DNA from: Coenobita brevimanus | Taxonomy: Eukaryota; Arthropoda; Malacostraca; Decapoda; Coenobitidae | Direction of reading: 5' to 3' | NCBI GenBank assembly: GCA_032717465.1 | Contig: CM064664.1 | Coordinates: 5,657,173-5,721,172 of the forward strand | DNA: 64,000 nt | Shown here: positions 33,311 through 52,126 of the stretch, piece after piece | How the letters are laid out: each line of letters opens with the position of its first letter | Position numbering within the stretch: the stretch's first letter is position 1 | Made by a program: the position numbers and the translations under genes | The notes under the pieces: model-generated | Databases searched by the model: none | The model's input: only the letters and a program-made list of their open reading frames with translations | What the model was told of the DNA's origin: nothing

Positions 33311-34107
33311 CGAATGGTAGTCACACACATCTGCATTAGTGTTAATAAGTGTGAAGCTAGAGTGGAGCACTCAGCTGTTGAAAGTCAAAGTTCTGAAGAG
33401 CTATCACTGAACATTAGTGAAACTCGGATTCGAACTTGGGTCCACTAGGACTGCAGGCCACTTCTCTACCGTCTCGGCCACCGCCTTCTCGTAAACCCGA
33501 AACACTCCTCGGTTGTCTTACAGGCCACATCCGATCATAGTACTTTCACCAGTAGACCGCCAGGCCTTAATGAGGTTGTTTGGACTACACGAAACCATTT
33601 GGGTTGTCAGTCAGTGTAATGTCACCTGAAGACAGCATAATACACAGTGTGTAGATGGTGGCGATCTGATTTAACAGAGGTGCAAAACATGTAACTGGGC
33701 AGTTTTTAAGGATACATTGGAAATGCAGAAGTAGGTAGAACTGACTTAGATGGTAGTAGGGCAAAGGGAGAGAGTACAGTACATCTTGTCAAAGCGACTT
33801 CAGCAAAGATTTCCTCGAGATGAAAAACGCGAAAGTACAATGCGTTCCTGTCATGGACTGTACCTTACTGTTTGCTGCGTAGTGTAATTGTGTGTATTAT
33901 TAAGCGTACTTACCGGATTTCTACTATCTACAGACTGAAGTGGCCAGAAGTAGCTAGTGGTATAACAAAAAGCTATATTTGGGCTGGAAGAAAATCGTTC
34001 ATAATTACGTTTCATCGTTCTACTACCGTTGTTTTATGTCGGACTTTTTCAGTAACAGTAACGAAATTCGATACTAGAAAAAAAGTACAGCGTTCTGTTT
34101 TTTAATC
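33311..34107. other. unclassified, one tRNA-like segment
   Basis: No ORF with a motif. A tRNA-like stretch on the minus strand is listed separately (33429-33492). Confidence 0.4.
33429..33492 (-). repeat. tRNA-like sequence, possible SINE head
   Basis: Minus strand reads GGTGGCCGAGACGGTAGAGA (A box TGGCCGAGACGG, Leu/Ser style) and, about 40 bases on, AAGTTCGAATCC (B box GGTTCGAATCC with changes). Too short for a Leu/Ser tRNA and acceptor pairing is not evident, so a tRNA-derived repeat is more likely than a tRNA gene. Confidence 0.4.
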
Positions 34108-34129
34108 TTTTTTTTTTTTTTTTTTTTTT
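34108..34129. repeat. poly-T run
   Basis: 22 T with neighbouring T-rich sequence. Confidence 0.9.
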
Positions 34130-34389
34130 AGCTTTGAAAGTATTATTAAATCACAAAATCAGTGGCATTCAGTCTATATGACATAGGATCACAGTGGACG
34201 ACTTGATAATGGATTGGCCAATTATTTGATTTTGCACGAAAACCTTGATGTCACGACCTCCCAAACTATTACTGATTCCTTAGTGTCAGACCGACATGTT
34301 AGAAGAGTATTTCTTTACATGATCTTGATTTGTTATGAAATACTTTGTTTAAGTCTTGAATATGAAGTAAGAAATTAACATTCCTCTCT

Positions 34390-34390
<1 letters not shown>

Positions 34391-34478
<88 letters not shown>
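34391..34478. repeat. (AC)n microsatellite
   Basis: About 44 uninterrupted units. Confidence 0.97.
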
Positions 34479-36350
<1,872 letters not shown>

Positions 36351-36576
36351 CCTGTATTTTTGTTGGTTAAGGAAGCTCCCTAACACCTCTGTCTTAGCGA
36401 TGTAATTTGGGATTTGGCTACTTGATATGCTCCTACGTTATTTATGATGAATGTCGTGTAATTTCAGTGATTTAAATGACTTACAAGATGATAATACAGA
36501 GTAATATGCAAAATAAATCGCTTAGCTGAGGTGTTAGGGAGCTTCCTTAACCGGCGGGAAAACGGGTTGTAGTGTT
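36351..36576. mobile_element. MITE, family M1, copy 1
   Basis: Inverted ends: TTAAGGAAGCTCCCTAACAC at 36366 on and its mirror GTGTTAGGGAGCTTCCTTAA ending at 36552, both extended by related flanks (gtatttttgttgg and ccggcgggaaaac). About 200-225 bp, no ORF. Confidence 0.8.
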
Positions 36577-38318
36577 ACAGGGAAAGGAATGACACCATGA
36601 ATGTTGACTATGCCAGTTCAGTACAACTGTACTAATATGCATGAAGGCATGAAACTAACCATTACTAAATACATTAAGAATATGGGCAGAAGAAACGAGG
36701 TGAGTGTATGGATCGACTAGTGTTACTAACCCGATTCTGATGGAGACTGCTTCTAGCACAATCACTACGAGGGTTTTGATTACCATGAATATCGTCGCCT
36801 GAAGGTACAGGGAATACAAGTACAGAAAACACCATATTTCTGAAGGACTGAATATGGAGACAAGCAGCAACCAATGAAAAAAGTCAGAAGAACGGTGTCC
36901 TCCATATTAACGAAAAAAAAAAAAAAAATAGTGATGTATTATTGCAGAGAAATGAGTCCAAGACAGGACTGGAGTCGATGAACGGAAAAGCCTTAGTACA
37001 ATATGTTTTATAAAACAAATATTACCCATACACGACATCTGTACACTGTATAAAGGACAATAGGGATCCTGCATAGAGTCGGTCATTGTGAAGAGCATAA
37101 AGGAATACCAAGCATCCACACTCCCAGTACCCACAATCTCTTTGAAGTCCAATTTGGAAGAGAAATAATGTTACCTTTCCCAAACACAGAACATAATAAA
37201 ACAATTAGACTGAGATTATGATTCACATGCTAGTGAGCCCATTAAAGGTAAGGGGATAGCCATTTCTGTGACTTTGGACATAGACTCAGCAGTGCATACG
37301 ACACTTTGGCAAAGAGAAACACACAATCACATGTCACATCATGGACATTAATACTGAATCAGTTATATGCAAACATTCTAGCTTAAATGTGATTTAAGTA
37401 ACCGGGGTATATTACCTGACGTGCCGGTTAGTTCTGTGAAACTTTTGTGAACAGTCAGAAAGAAATACAACTCCTTATTCCGTGATTCAGCTGGGACTTA
37501 TCTCACGATCTTACCATCAGGAATCCACTCCTCTCTCATACGAAAATTAACCTTTAAAAAAATTATACAGTTCATTACCTGACGTTTTTTTATTCCTTCC
37601 TTAACGCCCTTACGAAGTTTTATCATTTATTTGCTGCGACATCTCGACCAGACTTCGTTACCTCTCATAAGCTGCGATAAATTCACGCTTGGCGCATATG
37701 AGGTCTTCGGAATCATTGTAACTGGACTTCAAAATGCCTGTGAAATAAAGCTATGCCGTCGACTGCCAGGTTAACAAGTGGATACAACCCTTACAGAACT
37801 TGGCAGCCGACGGTGTGGCTCCATCCCACAAGCAGAATTAGATGGACAAGGAAACCAAGAGGAACAGATGAGATTATTAAGGATAAGGGTTTTTCTCTAT
37901 TTACCTATGCAGGTGACCATTCATATTTTCTGACTGCCTGTTGCCAAGGACTAACATGATGGAAAACTGGGCTGCAAAATATTCAGTAAATCACCTAGCC
38001 AAAGTCTCATATGATCCCCCCCCCTCCAAAGAAAAAGGGGGGGGTAATTTGGCCTTATGATTCCTAGCACCTTAATTAAGCTCGTGGCTCTTAGTGATAA
38101 AACTGTTCGGAAATATTGTTAAATTTTTCATGCCAGTTGGTGGTGCATTTGTTAGTAGAATCAGCCCACAACTGGGAGAACCTGAGTTTGTTTTTCAACA
38201 TTGTATTAGGGACCTGGATGTAAACTGATACTGCGGGTCATATCCTGTGGAAAAACTGAGACTGAGATAAAAGTTGTCGGCCTTAACCATCCTCGAGCTG
38301 TTAATAGACAGATCTAAA
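36577..38318. other. no recognised feature
   Basis: AT-rich, a poly-A run at 36907-36923, a small ORF at 37753-37959 without known motif. Nothing I can name. Confidence 0.4.
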
Positions 38319-38875
38319 GCTCGTATTCTGGAAGCTCCCTAACACCTCCTCTTATCACTTTAATTAGGGATATTAGTGGTTAATATATATTTTTGTTGGC
38401 GTTATTATGCTGAGTATGGCGATACAGGAAGTATTTCTGTAATAGAAGTGGACAGAAAATGTAACAAATAAGTTAAATCACCTAGGGCAGTGGTTTACAA
38501 CCTTTTCTAATTTTCGCCTCCCCCCCCCCTCACTGAATGACACGTTCCCTGCGCCCCCCTTCCTCAAATACTGTATTTTACTGGCATAGTTGGCACATGT
38601 CAATAAATATCATAGATTCTTAATCTTTGAAATTGTTTATATATTCAGATAACTAGATTTCTTATTCATATCTGAAATTTTTTCTCCATATTTAGAAATT
38701 ACTGAAGTCCATCATAATTCATAGTTTTCAAATATAATTACCCTCTTTATCAAGCCTTCGCGCCCCCCCCCCCAGGCAGCCCTTCGTGCCACCCTAGGGG
38801 GGCGCGCTCCACAGGTTGCAAACCATTGGTCTTGGGAAAGATGTTAAGGAGCTGCCTCAGCTGACGAGATGCGGG
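38319..38875. mobile_element. MITE family M1, copy 2, carrying a nested hAT-like MITE
   Basis: Left end gtattctggaagctccctaa with CACCTC; right end gatgttaaggagctgcctca resembles the mirrored right end of copy 1. The 341-bp hAT-like MITE at 38488-38828 separates the two parts. Confidence 0.6.
38488..38828. mobile_element. hAT-like MITE
   Basis: Left end CAGTGGTTTACAACCTTTTC; right end read inward CAATGGTTTGCAACCTGTGG. The CAGtGGTTcnCAACC terminus is typical of hAT elements. Flanks acctaggg (38480-38487) and gtcttggg (38829-38836) agree at 5 of 8 positions, a decayed 8-bp duplication. C-run and CGCCCC low complexity inside. Confidence 0.75.
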
Positions 38876-39007
38876 CCTAAGTCGTTTAAACATTTCATCA
38901 CGGTACTGTCTTAAATTAGTTTTCCTGCTGGCAGTTAATAGTATTTTCGGAGAGACCACTAGTAGAGGTGAAGTTAATGAAGACTATATTTCACTCTCCC
39001 AGGGTCA

Positions 39008-39225
39008 CGTTCTCGACAGGTAAGGAAGCTCCCTGACACCTGTTCCATAGAGATTTGTTTTTGGACAAAGCTGTTTAATATCAGTTTGTATTTAATTTGT
39101 ACTGGGAATGATAGTATTTTAATTATTTTAATGAACAGAAGAGGACAGTGAAAAGTATCCTGATAAGTAAAATAAATCATCAAGGAAGAGCAGTTACGGA
39201 GAACCTAAACCGACGAAAATACAAA
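39008..39225. mobile_element. MITE family M1, copy 3, degraded
   Basis: Left end taaggaagctccctgacacc; right end ttacggagaacctaaaccga with weaker similarity to the mirror. Same spacing as copy 1. Confidence 0.5.
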
Positions 39226-40113
39226 CACCAATCCGAAAAGTGTATCCTATTGCGAAAAGAATTATCTGGAGGTGAGAAAAAAAATATTGGTAGTTAATAA
39301 TAATATGATTTTGAAATCTCCAGGTGATTTTATTGAGGCTGGGAGAAAACAATCTGAACCTGATCTTGGGTGGTCAGATGTATCTTTCATGAACCCCTTG
39401 AATACGAAAAATTCTTCCTGAGTTTAGTATTATTTTCTGGGGGTAACAATAAACTTATAACACCATCGCAGTAACCAGGTTAATAATCTTGACGGCTTTG
39501 TGCAGCTTGTAATAAACTAGATATGACCTTCAGTAAACTCATCAATAAATGTCCTTCGTACTTGCAGTAAAACTGTTTAGTGAAGGCCTGATAAATTTGA
39601 AAATGACGTCCTCGGATTGAGGTTAACCCTGTCCCTCATGTTACGTCTTCTCTACGTTATTACTAACACAGCCCGGTGCTTGGAGAGGATGCTTGTGCTA
39701 TGGTGAGGTATGGGGGAATCCTCTCCTTTGTGCAGGCACCCAGACTCCTTTGTAAGTTTTAGTGTTTATTGCTTTTAGTGTTTTAATTTTATTCCTTTTA
39801 CTTTATCGTATCGTCTGTTTCACTGCTGTCCGGTGCCACACAAGGGAGTTGCGCAGTCATTTTTTTCAACAGGTCCACCAATCAATCACTCAATCCTAAC
39901 AGCACCAGACGATTACGGTCAGTATTGGGAGTGGATTCCCAAACTACCTTGACTGGATATACCAGTAAAAAACATCATTACAGTTTGAAATAATTTTAAG
40001 TTGAAACTAAATTATTTTGACGGAACACAAATACGGTGAAAAGGCGTCATCGACCAGGAGATAAATATTGTATTATATGGCAGGTCTGTCCGCATTTTGG
40101 ATGCACAAAGTTT

Positions 40114-40115
<2 letters not shown>
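39226..40115. other. no recognised feature
   Basis: AT-rich, no ORF with motif, no inverted or tandem repeat seen. Confidence 0.4.

Positions 40116-40153
<38 letters not shown>
40116..40153. repeat. (CAT)n microsatellite
   Basis: About 12 trinucleotides. Confidence 0.93.
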
Positions 40154-40251
40154 CCATCTATATCACTTTTCCCTCCTTACGATGCGGAGGACAAGGGACA
40201 AGGCGACTTAGAGGCAATTTGTTTGTAGCCATCCCTTATAGGATTAAGGTG

Positions 40252-40254
<3 letters not shown>

Positions 40255-40309
<55 letters not shown>
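40255..40309. repeat. (TA)n tail of LINE C2
   Basis: About 27 TA units at the 3' end of the minus-strand LINE copy; homologous position to the TCTA tail of C1. Confidence 0.95.
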
Positions 40310-40311
<2 letters not shown>

Positions 40312-41495
40312 CCAGACGCCTCAATCCCGCACGTGGTGGCCAGAAACAAATCGCCTCCACGTCGCCCTGTCCCCCGCCATTTCACTGCCCTGCTACCAAC
40401 TCACACCCTCCTGTCTCATATACCTCTTCACTCCATCCCTCCATTTCATCTTCGGTCTCCCCCTTCCTCTCCCCCCCTCCACCTCACTCACATACACTCT
40501 CTTCGTCAGTCTCTCACCCTCCATCCTCTCCGCATGGCCAATCCACCTCAGTGTGTTCCTCATAACACTTCCTATCACATCCACATCCACACCACAACGC
40601 TCCTTTATATCCTCATTTGTCAGCCTGTCTCTCCATGTGATTCCACAGGCTCCTCTTAAATAACTCATTTCCACTGCTCTCACTCTTGTGTCCCTCTAGC
40701 AAGGTCCAAGCTTCACTTCCATACGTTAGAGCTGGTATCATAATATTGTCATGTAGTAACTTTTTCACTTCCATGCTCACTTCCCTGTTTCTTATCACTG
40801 CTTTCAAGGAAGCAGGAACCTTTCTTCCTTGTTGTACCCTTTCAAGCACTTTACCCACCAAATTTCCATTCTTACTCATTACACTACCCAAGTACTTAAA
40901 CGTACAGTACTCACATTTTCCATTTCCTCACCATCCAACCTCACTGTACATTCACTGACTTCACCTCTCTCAGAGACCATCATTTTACACTTCCCTACGT
41001 TCACCTTTAGATTCCGTTTCTTACACACTCTCCCAAACTCATCCACCAAACCTTGCAGCTCCACTTTGTCTTCAGTCAACAACACAGTATCATCTGCAAA
41101 CAACAGTACAGGGAGTTTCCAAACACTACCCTTTCCCACTAGGACCACTCCAACATCCACTGCCCCACCTTATACCTCTTTTATTACCCTATCCATGTAC
41201 AGATTGAACAACCATGGAGACATGGCACATCCCTGTTTCAACCCAACCTTCAACGAGAAAATAATTCACTCAGTTCAACATCCACACGCACTGCAGCCTT
41301 AGCACTATCATACATACTCTTCACAGCATTCAACAACTTCCCATCTGTTCCATATATTCTTAATACTTTCCACAATCCTTGTCTATTCACCCTGTCATAT
41401 TCTTTCTCCAAATCCATGAAAGCCGCATACAACTCCTTTCCCTTCTCTAGAAACTTTTCCACTAAAGATCTAAGAATAAATATCTGATCTACACA
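40310..41495 (-). mobile_element. LINE family C, copy C2, 5'-truncated
   Basis: Minus strand: QIFILRSLVEKFLEKGKELY and DLEKEYDRVNRQGLWKVLRI near 41450, PVLLFADDTVLLTEDKVELQ near 41100 (FADD catalytic box intact, unlike FVDD in C1), then 40891-40613 and GMERSLRAVEMSYLRGACG-type C-terminus, NTLRWIGHAERMEGERL near 40530. Several frameshifts. Truncated just after the DQIF block, so only half of the RT and the C-terminus remain. Confidence 0.88.
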
Positions 41496-46960
<5,465 letters not shown>

Positions 46961-47042
46961 ACTAGTGAGTATGGCAGGCATTGTCTTCTATAGCAGAAGA
47001 ACAGTTTTTTACAGCACCCTACCAGTATCCCTGATGGCCTTG

Positions 47043-49415
47043 AAGAGAGCTCCAACATACCTGACCTCTTCCTTATAACTAATCCTTCTGCTTACACTGT
47101 TAATCTTTCCTCTCTGTTGGGCTCCTCCGATCACAACCTTATTACCTTAACCTACTGTATTGCTCCGGTATGGCCTGTGGACCCTCCAAAGAAACGTCGA
47201 TTGTGGCACTTTGGAGCTGCAGATTGGGAGGTGCTCAGGCAGTACTTTTTAAATTTTCCATGGAATGATTATTGCTTCCATGGCCGGGAGCCATCTGAGT
47301 GTGCCTTGCGCATTGCGGAGGATATTCTCTCGGGAATGGAAGCATCCATTCCTTTCTCATATCCTTTAACTAATGCAAGAATGCCTTTGTTTAATCAGGC
47401 TTGTTCTACTGCTGTCCACAACAATGAGAGGGCCTATAAAAGGTACCAGAGCCAACCCACCCCTGAATCGCATCTTGATTCTGTTTCTGCCCAGAATCGT
47501 ACTTTCTGTTCTTCGTTCTGCTAAAAATAATTTCATCCATACTAAGTGCTCTCAACTCTCCAACTCAAATTCTTCCAGCTCCTTCTGGCACCTTGCCAGA
47601 AACCTTTCTAACAACTTTATCACATCATCCTTCCCTCCTCTTTTCCATTCTGATGGCTCTGTATCTATTTCTTCTACTGATAAAGCAGATCTCTTCACTC
47701 AGACTTTCTCCTCCAATTCCACCTTAGATGATTCCGGTGCTGTTCCTCTATCACTTTCCCCCTCAGACTTCCTCATGGCTGACATTGAAATTTCTTCAGC
47801 TGATGTATTTTCTGCCATCACTGGCCTCAATGCTAACAAGCCATATGGGCATGATGGAGTCCCTTCTGTTGTCCTCAAGAACTGAGTTTCTGTCCTTACA
47901 CCCTTCCTAGGTAAACTCTTTTGCTTTTGTCTGTCAACTTGTACCTTTCCTTGCTGGAAGTTTGCTCTCATTCAGCCAGTCCCAAAGAAGGGTGACCATT
48001 CCCAACCCTCTGACTATCGTTCAATTGCTTTTACATCATGAGTCTCAAAAGTTTTTGAGGCATTTCTCATTAGAAAAATTTGAAAGCATCTTTCCTATGA
48101 CAACCTTCTTTCTGATCATCAGTATGGGTTCCATCAGGGATGCTCCACTGGTGATCTTCTCACCTACCTTCCAGACTCTTGGTCATCCTACTTTCGGGAC
48201 TTTGGAGAAAGCTTTGCCATTGCACTTGACATCTCAAAGGCATTCGATCGAGTCTGGTATAAATCTTTAATTTCCGAACTGCCCTCTCACTGTATCTATC
48301 CTTCTATCTGTGCTTTCATCTATAGCTACCATTCTGGTCGTTCTACAGCTGCTGTTGTAGACGGCCATCGATCTTCTCCTAGATCTGTCAACAGTGGTGT
48401 TCCTCAGGGCTCTGTCCTATCACCAACTCTCCTCTTATTCATCAATGATCTTCCAAGCTGCAGATCTAATCCTATCCACTCTGTACGCTGATGATTCCAC
48501 CATTCACCTTTCCATTCGGTTCCCGCAACGTCCATCTCAGCAGTTACTTCAATTGACAAGGGATGAGGCTATGGCACACCTAATGTCTGACTTGGCTCAT
48601 ATCTCTGACTGGGGTAAAAATAATCTTGTTGTTTTTAATCCACCAAAAACTCAGTTTTTACACCTATCAACCTGATACAATCTTCCATAGGAGTACTCTC
48701 TAATGATTAATACTATCCAGCTCCGTCCTGCATCATCCTTGAACATGCTTGGGGTTTCATTGACTCAGGACTTATCTTGGAAAAATTATATTGCATCTCT
48801 TGTAACATCTGCTTCCAAGAGATTGCTTGTTCTAAGCCGACTCCATACCTTCTTTACCCCTGCACAGTTCTTGACTTCATACAGGAGTTTTATTCGGCCC
48901 TGTTTGGAGTACAACTCTCACGTGTGGGGAGGCTCCCCACATACAGCTCTTCTCAGTAGGGTGGAGTCAAAGGCTTTTCATCTCATCAACTCTCCTCCTC
49001 TTACTGGCTTCCTTCAATCTCTCATTGCCGCAATGTTGCATCTTTATCTCTTTTCTATCACTACTTCAATGGTCACTGCTCCTCTGAACTCTGTGCTTGG
49101 ATCCCTGCACCTCTATGACAGGTGCGTAGCACCCGTCTGGCAACAATCTCTCATCTTTTTTCTGTCCAACTCTCTAATACAAGAGTTACTCCCAGTCCTC
49201 CATTTATGCAACAGGTCAACTCTGGAAATGATCCCTCTGTCTGTGTTTCCTACTTCCTGTGATCTCCAGTCTTTCAAACGCAGTTTGTCCAGGCATCTCG
49301 AAATGAATGGATGTTGAATCTGGCTCTCTTTTGTATTGTTTTTTTATTTTTCTTGGAAGGAACGGTTTGCAGGCTCCTGGCCTTTGGTTCATTCTTTCTC
49401 TCATTAAATAAAAAG
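47043..49415 (+). mobile_element. LINE family A, copy A3, 5'-truncated
   Basis: Longest copy of family A. Begins in the endonuclease (SSLLGSSDHNLITLTYCIAP at 47117), linker through RLWHFGAADWEVLRQYF, then the RT: NKPYGHDGVPSVVLKN, SIAFTSxxSKVFE-like frames, QYGFHQGCSTGDLLTYL, GVPQGSVLSPTLLLF near 48400, LYADDSTIHLSIRFPQRPSQ with intact YADD at about 48485, and SDWGKNNLVVFNPPKTQFL. C-terminal part 48703-49317 (ASSLNMLGVSLTQDLSW). Many small frameshifts. The 3' A/T-rich tail ends near 49410, next to a GT microsatellite. Confidence 0.87.
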
Positions 49416-49425
49416 TACGTAAGTC

Positions 49426-49428
<3 letters not shown>

Positions 49429-49465
<37 letters not shown>

Positions 49466-49480
49466 TGTCTGTCTGTCTGT
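49429..49480. repeat. (GT)n(GTCT)n microsatellite
   Basis: About 17 GT units, then four GTCT units. Confidence 0.95.
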
Positions 49481-49659
49481 GCGAGAAAGAGCAAATATGC
49501 ATCGCTGTTACTCGAACATCACAAGTTCGTACAAGAAATTAATGGTGGTTTATTTTGATTTAATTTTTGTATCAGACCTTAGCACATAAATAACGATGCA
49601 TAAGTATTTTGTCTGACACTGTAAAGTAAATTCGTAAGCGTCTAATCCTCTACCCATCT

Positions 49660-49971
49660 GTGATGGCAGATCGTTTGCATATAGTGAGGATGTGGCTGGA
49701 AGGCGTATCGGTGAAGGACATTGCCCTGGAGACTGGTGCAAGTGTCTCCTCGATTTACAGATGGATTCAGCGCTGGCAGCAGGAGAGAAACGTGGATGCC
49801 AAAGCTTGTCAGAGAATACGTCAGCTCGGAACCACATCCTGGAGGACGAGCATAGTGACAGGAGATGATGCACCATCCCAGCAACGTCATTTCATTTCCT
49901 TGCCCACAGTTTTTTGTGCAAAATTAAACGTTGTCTCTTGGGATGGATATCCTCTTCCTTTCCATGCTTGA
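49660..49971 (+). pseudogene. transposase-like helix-turn-helix fragment
   Basis: Reads RLHIVRMWLEGVSVKDIALE then TGASVSSIYRWIQRWQQERN: two helices of a HTH of the sort that begins Tc1/mariner-type transposases (VxxxxxGxSxxxIAxxTGxSxSTVxRxxxRW). After about residue 60 the similarity ends and no DDE domain follows. Probably a relic of a DNA transposon; no TIR pair found around it. Confidence 0.55.
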
Positions 49972-51347
49972 GAAGCCAGTACTCTTGGAATCGCCAAATA
50001 ATCATTGTGGGTCTCAAAAAATACTGTAATACGAAAATCGCGGGACATCTCTTGGAGTCTCGTGCCTCGATCAGTTGCCAGCCAGTCTTGATTTGTGGTT
50101 AAAGAAAAGCGTGACAGGACTAAACTGGCGGCGAAACCTGGAATGCAAGACACTAAAAACTCTTCAGGAGTATCAAGAAACCGCAGCGATTGTGCTTTTA
50201 ATAAATAAGGCAAAAGTTTGCATAAATAACAATATATTCTGTCTACGTTTAGGATCCTGAGTTGTAAATCCCTTTACCTTCTTCATATCAGTCTTCATCT
50301 CATTTGACGATTATTATTATTTTTTTTTATTACATATTTTACGGAAGGAGTTTCACAGAGGATGTGTCTGACTCCTTCACGGCATGAGGAATTCTTGTCA
50401 ATCGGTTTTTAAAAAATCTGCTGTATATCACAATGTAATTATTTAGCATTTTTGTATAACATACATTAGTGCCGGATTACCTTCTTTGTTTGGCAGCAGG
50501 ATACCACTGCATATCTCTTAAACCACTCACTTCGCTGAATTAGCTACTCTGGCAACCCACAACCTAATTCATTCAACTGGGGAGACACTTCATCATGAAG
50601 GGGTGATTGCTGTGAAATCGAACCCGTCCACTTTGAAAACAACGTGAATGAGTTCACTTTCAACGTATAGATTGCTCATCATCTTCAGAATGTGAACTCG
50701 TATACCAGTAGATGAAAAAAGTCTCAAGTAACTCATTAGTACCCTGTCCTAGTAACTGCTTAAACTGGCCTCTTATTATCGGTATAATAATATTATATTG
50801 TCTAACTGAATAAAAGTACATACCTATCTTATTCAGTATCAGAACATGCTTTCCATGTAATTGCATTGATTACTTACATGCTCAGATGGTGGAGAATTTG
50901 GCATTACGTTCCTCGGGTTCTTTGAGACAAAAAAAGCCAAGCTGTTTATTGTCAGACACTCTGGCCTCTTGGCATAAACATATCTTTATGAATATAACAA
51001 TAATCCATGTTCATCATCTTGGGGGATCCTAGGAAGGTACAGCACCTGTAACCATCCTGAAGGCTCTACTGTAGGAGGACTAATTTCTGACCAGTCTCTC
51101 AGTGACAATGACTCTGTTAGACTGACTCCTGGGCCGGTCCGTCACTGAACAAAACTGTCATGAGATATCAAGGGTTGGCGTACTCGTAAAATATGTCAGC
51201 ATTGTAAAATGCTTGACAGACTAGGATGATTTCTGCAATATACTCTATTGGTTAGAATAAGAAAAGATCAGGATTTATCCCCCCCCCATAAAAGACAAAT
51301 TGACAGAGGATGATACTGATGAGCACTAATATTAATTTGGCACGGAC
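49972..51347. other. no recognised feature
   Basis: AT-rich, small ORFs only, no motifs. Immediately followed by a TTAA-bounded MITE. Confidence 0.4.
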
Positions 51348-51351
51348 TTAA

Positions 51352-52122
51352 CCCACCGCATCCCGGAGACGTGAATTCACCTCCTCACATGATGTGCACT
51401 CATATCCCAGAGAGGTGAATTAACGTGGCAACATTGCAAGGTCCCTAATTTGCGCAATTTTCAGTTTTCGCGAGTGATTTCGTGAGTGATTTTTGGCACG
51501 TATACACGGGACACCTTCCTCTATTCCTCTACAAGATGCCAAGCAGGGACAATGCCTTACACCGCATAACCTCTCCACCCCCCCCTGCACGCCATTGTCT
51601 CGGCAATTCACCTGTTACCAGTGACCTGGCCAATAAAGACATTCAGGGCCAGAGTGATTCCCCAATCGATGACAATATGGAGGACAAAGTTTACATAGCA
51701 ATAGAGGAAGAAACAGTCAGAAATGATGATCAGGTAATGTGGGAAAAAAAGGTCATGAATGGTGATGAGTTAGTGAGTGAAACAATGCTTATAATGCCTA
51801 TATTACTGTTTGAAAACCAATATACTCTTGTACTACATAGAAAATCGTACCAAGTAAATAAATAAATACTGTTTATGAGTGGATAAAATAGTTACCCTCC
51901 CATAGAACTCGTCTTCTTTGGTGCCAGCCTGTTAGAAAACCCAGTCAGGTAAGGAGGTACTCATACCTAGATCGAGTATTTTAAACCTCAGGTGAGCAAT
52001 TTCTCTATGAAATTTCGATGTTTCTCACCAAAAGCGGATGTTTGAGCCAAAAAAAAAAAAAAGGTCCAAAAATGTCAGGACTTGGGCGTACCACTGCCCA
52101 GAAAACGTCGGGATGGGGCGAG
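51352..52122 (+). mobile_element. piggyBac-derived MITE, copy P1
   Basis: TTAA at 51348-51351 and 52123-52126. Left end CCCACCGCATCCCGGAGACG and right end inward CTCGCCCCATCCCGACGTTT share the CATCCCG core. Inside is an N-terminal transposase ORF (51535-51865) but no DDE region. The second copy P2 lies at 53312-54035 in inverted orientation. Confidence 0.8.
51535..51865 (+). pseudogene. piggyBac transposase N-terminal remnant in P1
   Basis: Acidic N-terminus VTSDLANKDIQGQSDSPIDD with NMEDKVYIAIEEETVRND, of the same kind as the QGQSDSPIDG stretch in P2 and the SDSPLDDEVVEKDYVQPEQ stretch of the 59.98-kb transposase. Ends without catalytic domain; the rest of the frame is AT-rich read-through. 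Marks the element as an internal-deletion derivative. Confidence 0.6.
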
Positions 52123-52126
52123 TTAA

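Noticed and set aside
37753..37959. 68-codon ORF as host exon
   Set aside because: No motif, no splice context, neighbouring frames full of stops.
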